A stretch of 41,744 nt of DNA, from assembly GCA_023418535.1 (NCBI GenBank), contig JAEZZN010000031.1:1-41744 (forward strand). Direction: 5' to 3'. The position numbers and the translations under genes are program-made. Below are positions 17,038 to 29,191 of the stretch, piece by piece (within the stretch, counting starts at the first letter, position 1; each line of letters starts with the position of its first letter). The stretch comes from Bacillota bacterium. Its GTDB lineage: Bacteria; Bacillota_A; Clostridia; Tissierellales; Peptoniphilaceae. Under the pieces are notes generated by a model. The model saw nothing but the letters and a program-made list of their open reading frames with translations. It was not told the DNA's origin and did not search any database.

Positions 17038-17455
17038 ACAACAAAAAGAGTTTGAAAAACAAAGATATGAATTAGGCTTAAAGTACGCTAAATCAACATT
17101 TATAAGATATATGACAGCAGTATTTTTTGTTATAGCAATTTACTGGTTTTACCTTTCATTAACTGTAAGTAGACTAGTTACATTGATACCATCAATTTAT
17201 CTAATCTTATATATTATATGTTCTATAGATCAATATAGGACTTTACATGTTAAAGATGAAGGATTTAAAAAGACAGAAAATATTATGAAATTAACTTTAA
17301 TAACTAATCTTATCTTGATACTTATAAGCCTATTTGATTTTAGGTTAATATTTGGATATTTCGCTAATACAATAATCCCTATATCGGTTTTATCAATAGG
17401 TATTTTAATTAAATACTTAATTATAAGAAAAATTAATAAATTAAAAAAACTATAA
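17024..17455 (+). CDS. Uncharacterised four-helix membrane protein within the PTS operon
   Basis: I do not recognise this 143-residue protein. It begins with ~25 charged residues (KKSKQQKEFEKQRYELGLK) and then shows about four hydrophobic segments, near residues 28-46, 52-68, 88-104 and 112-134, ending in a basic tail (RKINKLKKL). It overlaps the EIIB gene by 14 bases and ends nine bases before the EIIC ATG, so it is made together with the transporter. No catalytic motif or PTS phosphorylation site is visible. A role as an accessory or assembly factor for EIIC is a guess from position only. Confidence 0.8.
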   Translation: MKKSKQQKEFEKQRYELGLKYAKSTFIRYMTAVFFVIAIYWFYLSLTVSRLVTLIPSIYLILYIICSIDQYRTLHVKDEGFKKTENIMKLTLITNLILILISLFDFRLIFGYFANTIIPISVLSIGILIKYLIIRKINKLKKL

Positions 17456-17464
17456 GGAGGACAT

Positions 17465-20261
<2,797 letters not shown>

Positions 20262-20268
20262 AAATTTT

Positions 20269-20303
20269 CATAAGGATAAGATTTATATAACTTTATCCTT
20301 ATG
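20269..20303 (+). other. Stem-loop between PTS blocks without a clear U tract
   Basis: CATAAGGATAA (20269-20279) pairs with TTATCCTTATG (20293-20303). The right side is followed by GAAAAAC rather than T residues, so it is not a canonical forward terminator. It may be a processing or mRNA-protecting hairpin that lets the downstream genes be read through. A second, shorter dyad lies nearby (ATCCTATA near 20334, TATAGGAT near 20361). Confidence 0.5.
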
Positions 20304-20477
20304 GAAAAACAGGAATAATGATGAAAAAGAATGATCCTATAGTAGCCTCTATAATCTTAATATAGGATTAACTAAGTTTTAAAAATTACTGTATATTGTA
20401 AAGAAAAAACTATTGTAGAAAATATATGCATTGACTGCAATAGTATACATGGTAATCAAATATAATAGGAGGATTTT

Positions 20478-21812
20478 ATGTTTGACTTTTTAGAAAAGTA
20501 TATAATGGGCCCGCTGACTAAATTATCACAATTAAGATTAGTTAGGGCAATTACAAAAGCGGGTATGGCATCCATACCATTCACAATAGTAGGATCTATG
20601 TTCTTGGTATTAAATATTTTACCTTTGACAATACCTGCACTTCAAGGACTTTGGGACCAAACATTTTTCAAGGTTTCTAGTGTTTATATGTTAGCTAACA
20701 AAGCCTCAATGGGTATCTTAGCTCTTTATTTCTTGCTTGTTACATCATATGAATATACCAAATCATTTAGGGATGAAGATGGGATAGATGTAAACCCTAT
20801 ATCAGGTATGTTACTATCACTATTTGCTTTCATAATGTTCATTCCTCAATTTGAAAAGGGAGCAGGATTTAACCTACTTCATGATCTCGAAAAGGGGATA
20901 GTAAATGGATGGGCAATCGGTGGCGATGGTGTATCAAGATTTGCAGCATCAGGAATATTTCCAGCTATTTTAGTAGCATGGTTAGTAGTAAATGTTTATA
21001 AAATGTGTATAGTAAAGAAATTAGTTGTTAAAATGCCTGAAGAAGTTCCAGAAGGTGTAGCTAACTCTTTCACAGCTTTAATTCCAGCTTTTATAATAGC
21101 TTTGATAGTATTTATACTTCAAGGTGTAATGATAAGTTTTAACACAGACCTATTCTCATTTGTTGCAATACCATTTGGTTTTGTAACTAAGTTAACCAAT
21201 TCATTATTAGGTATGGTTGTGATTTACTTCATAATGCATGCTTTATGGGTTGTCGGTATTCATGGTCCAGTAGTTTTAGGGGCATTCTTACAACCTATAT
21301 TAATTAACAACCTAGCATTAAACCAAGCAGGAGCAAAGATACCTCTAGCACTTGACTTTAAAAATGCTTACGTTTCAGTAGGTGGATCAGGATTTACCCT
21401 AGGTCTAGTTATAATGTGTATATTCCTTGCAAAATCTGAACAATTAAAAGCAATAGGTAAGGCGGCTATAGTACCAGGTATATTCAATATAAATGAACCA
21501 GTTATTTTCGGTATGCCAGTAGTTTATAACCCAATACTAGCTATACCTTTTGTTCTAGTACCTATAGTAACAGGGGTAGTTGCATACTTAGCTATTACTA
21601 CAGGTTTAGTAGGTCCAAACATAGCTCAACAACCATGGCCAACACCAATCTTCCTATCAGGAATAATTGGTACAGGTGGAGACTGGAGAGCCTTAGTATT
21701 ACAGGTAGTTAACTTAACTATAAGTGTGGTGATCTGGTATCCATTCTTCAAAATGTATGATAAGAAACTAGTAGAAGAACAAAAACAACACGAAAAAGAG
21801 TTAAATAATTAA
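20478..21812 (+). CDS. PTS lactose/cellobiose-type EIIC permease (copy 2)
   Basis: The 444-residue paralogue of the upstream EIIC has the same length and N-terminal pattern (FLEKYIMGPLTKLSQLRLVR) and the same FNINEPVIFGMPVVYNP motif. It diverges most in the ligand-side loops, for instance HGPVVLGAFLQPILINN instead of the HGATIISSLVSP region. No EIIA or EIIB gene accompanies it, so it presumably shares the subunits encoded at 16357 and 16711. AGGAGG precedes the ATG. The following GH4 enzyme suggests a related but different phosphosugar. It probably arose by local duplication. Confidence 0.92.
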   Translation: MFDFLEKYIMGPLTKLSQLRLVRAITKAGMASIPFTIVGSMFLVLNILPLTIPALQGLWDQTFFKVSSVYMLANKASMGILALYFLLVTSYEYTKSFRDEDGIDVNPISGMLLSLFAFIMFIPQFEKGAGFNLLHDLEKGIVNGWAIGGDGVSRFAASGIFPAILVAWLVVNVYKMCIVKKLVVKMPEEVPEGVANSFTALIPAFIIALIVFILQGVMISFNTDLFSFVAIPFGFVTKLTNSLLGMVVIYFIMHALWVVGIHGPVVLGAFLQPILINNLALNQAGAKIPLALDFKNAYVSVGGSGFTLGLVIMCIFLAKSEQLKAIGKAAIVPGIFNINEPVIFGMPVVYNPILAIPFVLVPIVTGVVAYLAITTGLVGPNIAQQPWPTPIFLSGIIGTGGDWRALVLQVVNLTISVVIWYPFFKMYDKKLVEEQKQHEKELNN

Positions 21813-21946
21813 AAAAACAATAAATTAGAAAATATAAATAGGAGGTGGTTAATTAGATTATTTATTAAGAACAAACCAAATGTTAATGGTTAAGATATTA
21901 ATTTATAGTAAGAATGTAAAAGAATAAATAAACTAAGGAGTAAAAA

Positions 21947-23335
21947 ATGTCTAAAAAATTAAAAATTGTTACAATTGGTGGTGGTTCATCATATACACCA
22001 GAGTTGATTGAAGGTTATATTTTAAGAAAAGACCAATTAAATATTGGAAAAATTGTTTTAGTAGATATTCCAGAAGGTGAAGAAAAACTTAACATAGTTG
22101 GTGAAATGGCTAAAAGAATGATTAAAGCTGCTGGCCTAGATTGGGAAGTAGAATTAACATTAGATAGATACAATGCCTTAAAAGACGCTGACTTTGTAAC
22201 AACACAATTTAGAGTTGGTCTATTAGATGCTAGAGTTAAAGACGAAAGAATACCTTTATCACACGGTGTATTAGGACAAGAAACTAATGGTGCTGGTGGT
22301 ATGTTCAAGGCATTTAGAACTATACCAGTTATAGGAGAAATCATTGCAGACATGAGAGAACAATGTCCAGATGCATGGTTAATCGACTTTACAAACCCAG
22401 CAGGTATTGTAACCGAAGCTGCTATTAAACACTTTGGTTGGGAAAGAACTATCGGTCTATGTAACGTACCAATAGGACACGTTACAAAAGCTGCTAAAGT
22501 CTTAGGTGTGAAACCTGAAGATTTACACTTTAGATTTGCTGGTATCAACCACTTCCACTGGCATAGAATTTGGGACAAAGAAGGTAACGAAGTAACTGAA
22601 AAAGTTATAGAATTACTATACGGTGAAGATGTAAACCAAGAAGCTGAAGTTGCAAATATCCATGACGCTGTATATAATGTTGAACAATTAAGAGACTTGA
22701 AGATGTTACCATGTTCATACCATAGATACTACTATATTGAAGACGAAATGCTAGAAAACAATATAGAAGACTTCAAGAATGGTAAAACAAGAGCTCAAGT
22801 TGTAAAACAAACAGAAAAAGAACTATTTGAACTATACAAAGATCCAGCTCTAGACTATAAACCAGAACAATTAACACAAAGAGGTGGAACCCATTATTCT
22901 GATGCTGCATGTGAAATCATTGCATCAATCGTGAATGACAAGGGTACACAAATGGTTGTTTCAACAAGAAACAATGGTACAATAGAAGATCTTCCATACG
23001 ACTGTATTGTTGAAGTTTCAGCTACAATCGATTCAAGAGGGGCAAATCCAGAAAACTGGGGTAAATTAATGCCTGCAGCAAGAGGTATGCTACAAATTAT
23101 GAAAGCTATGGAAGAAACAGTTATTAGAGCAGCTATTGATGGTGACTACAATGCAGCATTACATGCATTTACAATCAACCCATTAGTACCTGGTGGAAAG
23201 ATGGCTAAGAGGCTACTAAATGAAATGTTATATGCTCATAAAAAATACTTACCACAATTCGCTGACAAGATTGCAGAAATCGAAAAAGATGAAGAAATTA
23301 CATCTTATGTTGATGAATTAATGAAGAGTAACTAA
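21947..23335 (+). CDS. licH: GH4 6-phospho-beta-glucosidase (NAD- and metal-dependent)
   Basis: This enzyme cleaves 6-phospho-beta-glucosides by the GH4 redox-elimination mechanism, needing NAD+ and a divalent metal. The 462-residue protein has the N-terminal dinucleotide-binding motif TIGGGSSYTPEL, the metal ligands Cys172 (LCNVPIGH) and His202 (GINHFHW), and RIPLSHGVLGQETNGAGG of the family. The length is standard. AAGGAG lies upstream. Codon use is a little richer in C-ending codons than in the decayed genes, as for a well-expressed gene. The symbol follows LicH/CelF by similarity; the substrate is inferred. Confidence 0.9.
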   Translation: MSKKLKIVTIGGGSSYTPELIEGYILRKDQLNIGKIVLVDIPEGEEKLNIVGEMAKRMIKAAGLDWEVELTLDRYNALKDADFVTTQFRVGLLDARVKDERIPLSHGVLGQETNGAGGMFKAFRTIPVIGEIIADMREQCPDAWLIDFTNPAGIVTEAAIKHFGWERTIGLCNVPIGHVTKAAKVLGVKPEDLHFRFAGINHFHWHRIWDKEGNEVTEKVIELLYGEDVNQEAEVANIHDAVYNVEQLRDLKMLPCSYHRYYYIEDEMLENNIEDFKNGKTRAQVVKQTEKELFELYKDPALDYKPEQLTQRGGTHYSDAACEIIASIVNDKGTQMVVSTRNNGTIEDLPYDCIVEVSATIDSRGANPENWGKLMPAARGMLQIMKAMEETVIRAAIDGDYNAALHAFTINPLVPGGKMAKRLLNEMLYAHKKYLPQFADKIAEIEKDEEITSYVDELMKSN

Positions 23336-23359
23336 TAACAACTAATAATATTTAAATAT

Positions 23360-23391
23360 TTAAGAGGTGTAAATTAATTTACACCTCTTAA
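23360..23391. other. Perfect 32-base palindrome after the GH4 gene
   Basis: TTAAGAGGTGTAAATT followed immediately by its reverse complement AATTTACACCTCTTAA forms a 16-bp arm dyad with essentially no loop. It is followed by AAATATAAAG rather than T residues. It may end or protect the upstream transcript, or be a protein-binding dyad. Confidence 0.55.
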
Positions 23392-23499
23392 AATATAAAG
23401 ATAATAAAATGAATAAAAACTCAAAATAGAGTAATTTTAACAGTATTAACATTAAATTTACTTGACTTTGGGGGAGCTCTATAGAATAAAGAGGTAAAA

Positions 23500-24111
23500 A
23501 TGAAAAAAATATATTTAACAAGACACGGTGAAACCTTATTTAACCTAACGAAAAAAAGACAGGGAGCTTGTGATTCTCCTTTGACAGAAACAGGTATTGA
23601 CCAAGCAAAAAAAGCCAAGGAATATTTTAATGAGCATGGAATAGTTTTTGATAAGGCCTATTGCTCAACATCAGAAAGAGCTGAAGATACCTTAAACTTG
23701 ATTACTGATTTACCTTACGAAAGAATGAAAAACCTAAAAGAATGGAATTTTGGGGTATATGAAGGAGAGCCTGAAGAGTTAGGAGCTCCAGGACAGGATT
23801 ACCTATCAGACAGACTTAATTTTGGTGACTGGTGGGTTCAACATGGTGGTGAAGATGTAAAAGAAGTTAGAGCGCGTATGAAAAATGCTCTTGCTAAGAT
23901 AGCTGTTGATGAAGGTGAAAATGCGATAGTAGTATCGCATGGTGGAGCTATTTGGTCTTTATTAACAGGTATGTTTCCTAGTAGAGATTTGCTAGAAGAA
24001 AATGGTATAGGCCGTGGAATAAATAATCTAGCTACTTTAGAATTTGATATTCTTGGTAATGGCGAATTAAAATTTGTGAAAATATTCCAACCCTTACTAG
24101 ATGAAAATTAA
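23500..24111 (+). CDS. Histidine phosphatase (phosphoglycerate mutase-like) family protein
   Basis: The 203-residue protein is predicted to remove phosphate from a small molecule through a phosphohistidine. The catalytic LTRHGETLFN motif places the nucleophilic His at residue 9. The second His is in VVSHGGAIW, and an acidic EWNFGVYEGEP region supplies the proton donor. The family is broad (cofactor-dependent mutases, sugar-phosphate phosphatases), and position inside a beta-glucoside locus favours a sugar-phosphate substrate, which is inference. AAAGAGG precedes the ATG. It is followed 12 bases later by the DJ-1 gene. A truncated relative lies at 29129-29191. Confidence 0.85.
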   Translation: MKKIYLTRHGETLFNLTKKRQGACDSPLTETGIDQAKKAKEYFNEHGIVFDKAYCSTSERAEDTLNLITDLPYERMKNLKEWNFGVYEGEPEELGAPGQDYLSDRLNFGDWWVQHGGEDVKEVRARMKNALAKIAVDEGENAIVVSHGGAIWSLLTGMFPSRDLLEENGIGRGINNLATLEFDILGNGELKFVKIFQPLLDEN

Positions 24112-24122
24112 TAGGAGGGAAA

Positions 24123-24671
24123 ATGAAAAAAATTGCTGTATTTGTAGCTACAGGATTTGAAGAGGGAGAAACAGTAACCGTAGCTGATATTTTAAGAAGA
24201 GGTGAAATGCATTGTGACTTAGTTGGACTAGAAAATGTCGTAACTGGTGCACATAATATTTCAATTCAATGTGATAGGGTAATTGATGATAAAATTGCTC
24301 AAGAATATGACATGATAGTTTTACCAGGTGGAAGACCAGGAGCTGATAATCTAAGAGATAATGATCTTGTCATTAAAGCTATAAAAGACATGAAGAAAGA
24401 AGATAAATGGATTGCAGCTATCTGTGCAGCTCCAATTGCCTTAGAGAGAGCAGGGGTATTAGAAGATAAAAACTTTACAGCATACCCTGGTTATGATGAA
24501 ATAATTAAAAGTGGAAATTATAAAGAGGATATAGTTGTAGTTGATGGGAAGCTAGTTACAAGTAGAGGACCTGCAACAGTATTTGAATTTTCCTATACAT
24601 TATTAGATTTATTAGGAGTTAATACAATTCATTTACGAGAAGCAATGATGTACAATTTTGTACTAAGTTAA
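24123..24671 (+). CDS. DJ-1/PfpI (ThiJ) family protein
   Basis: This 182-residue member of the DJ-1/YajL/PfpI superfamily has nucleophile-elbow Cys101 in AAICAAPIALERAG, the acidic partner in GFEEGE (residues 11-16), and the oxyanion-region LPGGRPGADNLRDN. TSRGPATVFEF is typical of the DJ-1 branch. Members act as glyoxalases, chaperones or redox sensors, and which applies here cannot be told. AGGAGG lies before the ATG, 12 bases after the phosphatase. It is probably co-transcribed with it and ends the first beta-glucoside block. Confidence 0.88.
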   Translation: MKKIAVFVATGFEEGETVTVADILRRGEMHCDLVGLENVVTGAHNISIQCDRVIDDKIAQEYDMIVLPGGRPGADNLRDNDLVIKAIKDMKKEDKWIAAICAAPIALERAGVLEDKNFTAYPGYDEIIKSGNYKEDIVVVDGKLVTSRGPATVFEFSYTLLDLLGVNTIHLREAMMYNFVLS

Positions 24672-24680
24672 TAATCTGAA

Positions 24681-24709
24681 TTGCAAATAGATTATAAATC
24701 TGCTATAAT
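24681..24709 (+). promoter_or_regulatory. Promoter of the licT-bglP operon
   Basis: TTGCAA (24681-24686) and TATAAT (24704-24709) are 17 bases apart, with an upstream TG at 24701 forming an extended -10. Transcription should begin just before the RAT hairpin. Confidence 0.78.
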
Positions 24710-24719
24710 GAAAATATTA

Positions 24720-24749
24720 GGATAGTGATTGCAAAAGCGAGCTAAACCT
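24720..24749 (+). promoter_or_regulatory. RAT (ribonucleic antiterminator) site for the LicT-like protein
   Basis: GGATAGTGATTGCAAAAGCG, followed by AGCTAAACCT, closely resembles the LicT/SacY RAT consensus GGATTGTTACTGC...GCAGGCAAAACC. Its 3' end overlaps the left arm of the terminator, the arrangement needed for mutually exclusive folding. Confidence 0.85.
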
Positions 24750-24785
24750 ACAAAGAGATTTCTGTATCTTTTTGTAGGTTTTTTT
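24744..24785 (+). terminator. Conditional terminator in the licT-like leader
   Basis: AAACCTACAAA (24744-24754) pairs with TTTGTAGGTTT (24771-24781), followed by more T. It stops transcription unless the antiterminator stabilises the overlapping RAT. Confidence 0.88.
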
Positions 24786-24803
24786 ATTGCAAAGGGGTAG
24801 TAA

Positions 24804-25637
24804 ATGCGCATAAAAAAGATACTTAATAATAATGTAATTACTTTTGAATCACAAAACGGTGATGAAAATATTGCTATGGGAAAAGGTATAGCTTTTGGTA
24901 AGAAAAAAGGTGATTTAATAGACGAAGATATAGTCGACAATATTTTTGTTCCTGATTCAACTTTAAAAAATATCACTGATATGGTTCAGAGCATTCCATA
25001 TGCATATTTTGAAATAACAAGCGAGATTTTAAAATATGCAAAATTGATTTTGGCAAAACCTATAAATTCTAAAACAAACTTATTATTGGCTGACCACATA
25101 TATGGAGCTGTTGAGAGAGCGAAAGATGGAGTATTTTTGAAAACTAATCTTTCCTGGGATATTAAAAGATTTTATCCCGAAGAATATAAGATAGCCAACT
25201 ATGGGGTAGATCTGATAAAAGAAAAGTTTGAAATTGAATTAGATGAAAGTGAATCTGCCTTTATGGCTTTAAATATAGCTAGTTCCATCGGTAACAATGA
25301 TTCGGATTTATATGAAGTGACTGAAATAGTTTTACAGATTATAAATATTATTAGAAGAGAATTTATGGTAGAGCTAGATGAGAGTAGTGTTAGTTATTAT
25401 AGAATGATTAATCATTTGAAATTTTTCGCAGATAGGATTTTAACAAACCATACATATAATGATGACAATAATGATGATTTATTGGATATTATAAAAGTAA
25501 AATATGTAAATTCTTATAATGTAGCCTTGAAAATAGGTGACTTTATTAAAGAAAATTATCATCATAATTTATCTAAGGAAGAATTATTGTATCTAACAAT
25601 ACATATTGAAAAAAATATATATAAGAGAGGGGAATAA
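24804..25637 (+). CDS. licT: BglG/LicT-family transcription antiterminator
   Basis: The 277-residue RNA-binding protein prevents termination in its own leader, so that the EIIBCA gene is expressed when the sugar is present. Residues 1-55 form the co-antiterminator RNA-binding domain (KKILNNNVITFESQNG, MGKGIAFGKKKGD). PRD1 follows with His98 (LADHIYGAV), then PRD2 with His204 (MINHLKFFADR) and His267 (LTIHIEKN). The second PRD1 position, usually His in an ALHI context, is Asn157 here (ALNIA), so one of the four usual sites is missing. A classic RAT plus terminator lies directly upstream. The next gene begins two bases after its stop. Confidence 0.92.
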   Translation: MRIKKILNNNVITFESQNGDENIAMGKGIAFGKKKGDLIDEDIVDNIFVPDSTLKNITDMVQSIPYAYFEITSEILKYAKLILAKPINSKTNLLLADHIYGAVERAKDGVFLKTNLSWDIKRFYPEEYKIANYGVDLIKEKFEIELDESESAFMALNIASSIGNNDSDLYEVTEIVLQIINIIRREFMVELDESSVSYYRMINHLKFFADRILTNHTYNDDNNDDLLDIIKVKYVNSYNVALKIGDFIKENYHHNLSKEELLYLTIHIEKNIYKRGE

Positions 25638-25638
25638 T

Positions 25639-27474
25639 ATGGGTAAATACACAAATCTAGCCAAAGATATAGTTGAAAATGTCGGCGGTAAAGAAAATAT
25701 TAACAATGTATTTCATTGTATTACAAGATTAAGATTTAGTTTGAAAGATGAATCTAAAGCAAATGATGAGTTTTTCAAAAATAGTGATGAGGTAGTTACT
25801 TTAATGAAATCTGGTGGCCAATACCAGGTAGTAATTGGTAACCATGTACCCGAAGTTTTCGAAGAAGTTATAAAAGTAGCGGGTATAACAGAAAATCAAC
25901 CTTCAGGATCATCAAGCAACCAAAAATTAGGAGCGAAATTACTTGAATATATACAAGCTATATTCATGCCTTATCTATCAGTATTGGCAGCAGCAGGGAT
26001 TATAAAAGGTTTAGCTACAATATTATCTACTGCAGGATGGGTGCCAGCTGAAAGTGGTTTAGGAGTGTTGCTAGCGGCAATGGGAGATACAGTATTTTAC
26101 TTCTTACCTGTATTTGTTGCCTACACATTTTCAACTAAACTAGGTTTAAATAAATTTACAGGTCTAGCAATAGGATTATCACTTTTACACCCATCTATTA
26201 CAGGGATTGCTGAGGAAACCTTTATATTTGGTGTAAATGTTCAAGGTCTTGCTTACAATTCAACTGTTTTACCAATAATCTTTGGGATTTTATTGGCTTA
26301 TCCATTAGAAAAGTTTTTCAATAAAATATTACCAACAGTTGTAAAAGCATTCTTAACACCACTTTTAACAATACTAATTACAGTTCCTATAATTTATGTA
26401 TTTGTTGGACCTTTAGCAAATAATATTTCAAATAGCTTATATGCAGGATTGTCTTCAATTTATGAGCTTTCACCAATAGTAGCTGGAGCTATTGCTGCAT
26501 TCTTCTGGCAAATACTGGTTATATTTGGTGTTCACCAAGCCCTTATTGTTCCATCAATAATTGGCCTATCTCAAGGTACTCCTGACTTATTTATATCATT
26601 CATAGGTGTTGCACCATTTGCGCAAATGGCAGTAGTAATAATGATGTGGTTAAAGACAAGGAATAAAAAGAAAAAATCATTGATGTTACCAGCTTGGATT
26701 TCAGGTGTGTTTGGTATAACTGAACCAGCAATTTATGGTTTTACACTTCCAAATATTAAACTCTTTATAGCAGGTTGTGTGGCTGCAGCATTTGGTGGTG
26801 CATATATAGGAGCGACAAAGGCATATACTTATCAAATGGCAGGCTTAGGAATATTCTCACTTCCTGGAGCTATTTCTGCTGAAAATCCATCAAACTTAAC
26901 AAACTTTATAATAGGTAATGTAATATCAATAGTTTTAGCCCTTGTATTTACATTCTTCTTATACAAAGAAGACAAGACAAACATCAACGAAGAAGAAGCT
27001 GGAAAGGCAAAAGACAAGCTATCAAATGGGCACAAAGAAAGCTTAATCCATCCATTAAAGGGTCAAGTAGTTGAGCTAAATACAATTGCTGATGAAGCCT
27101 TTGCAAGTGGAGTTTTAGGAAAGGGAGTTGCGATTATTCCTAGCGATAATGACTTAGTATCTCCAGTTGATGGGACTATAACAACAATATTCCCTACAAA
27201 ACATGCTATAGGTATCACATCAAATGACGGAGCTGAAGTATTGATACATATAGGCTTAAATACTGTTGAACTTGCAGGTAAAGGATTTGATGTAAAAGTA
27301 AAAGAGGGAGACAAGGTAAAAGTAGGTGATCTTTTGATGACTATTGATTTTGCTGCCATCCAAGCAAAGGGTTATGATATAACAACACCTATCATTGTTA
27401 CTAATACTGATGATTATTTAGATGTTATAGCCTTAACTGACTCACCTGATAAAATAGTGGAATTAATTCATTGA
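25639..27474 (+). CDS. bglP: PTS beta-glucoside-specific EIIBCA
   Basis: The 611-residue fused PTS permease imports and phosphorylates aryl- or other beta-glucosides. It has EIIB at the N-terminus with Cys27 (VFHCITRLRF), a membrane EIIC over ~100-450, and a C-terminal EIIA (crr-like) domain with phospho-His near 537 (LIHIGLNTVEL). ATG 25639 is chosen over an earlier in-frame ATG because AGAGAGGGGAA lies right before it and MGKYTNLAKDIV is the normal start of this family. Its EIIC contains HQALIVPSIIG and ITEPAIYGFTLP. It is regulated by the RAT/terminator leader upstream of licT. Its EIIA could also serve TreP. Confidence 0.93.
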   Translation: MGKYTNLAKDIVENVGGKENINNVFHCITRLRFSLKDESKANDEFFKNSDEVVTLMKSGGQYQVVIGNHVPEVFEEVIKVAGITENQPSGSSSNQKLGAKLLEYIQAIFMPYLSVLAAAGIIKGLATILSTAGWVPAESGLGVLLAAMGDTVFYFLPVFVAYTFSTKLGLNKFTGLAIGLSLLHPSITGIAEETFIFGVNVQGLAYNSTVLPIIFGILLAYPLEKFFNKILPTVVKAFLTPLLTILITVPIIYVFVGPLANNISNSLYAGLSSIYELSPIVAGAIAAFFWQILVIFGVHQALIVPSIIGLSQGTPDLFISFIGVAPFAQMAVVIMMWLKTRNKKKKSLMLPAWISGVFGITEPAIYGFTLPNIKLFIAGCVAAAFGGAYIGATKAYTYQMAGLGIFSLPGAISAENPSNLTNFIIGNVISIVLALVFTFFLYKEDKTNINEEEAGKAKDKLSNGHKESLIHPLKGQVVELNTIADEAFASGVLGKGVAIIPSDNDLVSPVDGTITTIFPTKHAIGITSNDGAEVLIHIGLNTVELAGKGFDVKVKEGDKVKVGDLLMTIDFAAIQAKGYDITTPIIVTNTDDYLDVIALTDSPDKIVELIH

Positions 27475-27542
27475 TAGGTATTAGAAATTTAAGTATGGCT
27501 GATAGTTTTTCAATTACTGGTCATATTTTAAGAAAGGGGTAA

Positions 27543-29018
<1,476 letters not shown>

Positions 29019-29036
29019 TAATTTTATAGTATGAAA

Positions 29037-29125
29037 ATAACACCTTTTATAATTATATTTAATTTGTCATATTATTTGTAATATGTATTCTAATAAACTA
29101 ATATATAATTAATAAGAGGTGTTAT
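29037..29125. repeat. Widely spaced inverted repeat between GH1 and HAD genes
   Basis: ATAACACCTTTTAT (29037-29050) is the inverted match, 13 of 14, of ATAAGAGGTGTTAT (29112-29125). In between is AT-rich sequence with a small CATATTA/TAATATG hairpin. The right arm lies just before the truncated phosphatase relic. It may be a rearrangement scar or a long-range RNA stem. Confidence 0.5.
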
Positions 29126-29128
29126 CCT

Positions 29129-29191
29129 ATTAATAAGATACACCTAGTAAGACATGGTGAAAGTTTATTATCAAAGAGGAGAAATAAATGA
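29129..29191 (+). pseudogene. N-terminal relic of a histidine phosphatase
   Basis: In one frame this stretch reads INKIHLVRHGESLLSKRRNK and then stops inside the next gene's start codon region. It contains the LVRHGES catalytic motif of the phosphoglycerate mutase-like family and matches the start of the protein encoded at 23500. An AGAGGTG ribosome-like site lies upstream, but ATT stands where ATG should be. Nothing of the rest of the gene remains. It looks like the head of a second phosphatase gene deleted up to the HAD ribosome site. Confidence 0.65.

Noticed and set aside
20431..20466. TTGACT and TATAAT as a promoter for the second EIIC gene
   Set aside because: The boxes are 24 bases apart, and a start from that -10 would leave the AGGAGG ribosome site out of the message.
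22015..22578. Long reverse-strand frame of 187 codons inside the GH4 gene
   Set aside because: Antisense to a well-conserved enzyme with clear catalytic motifs; no start signal.
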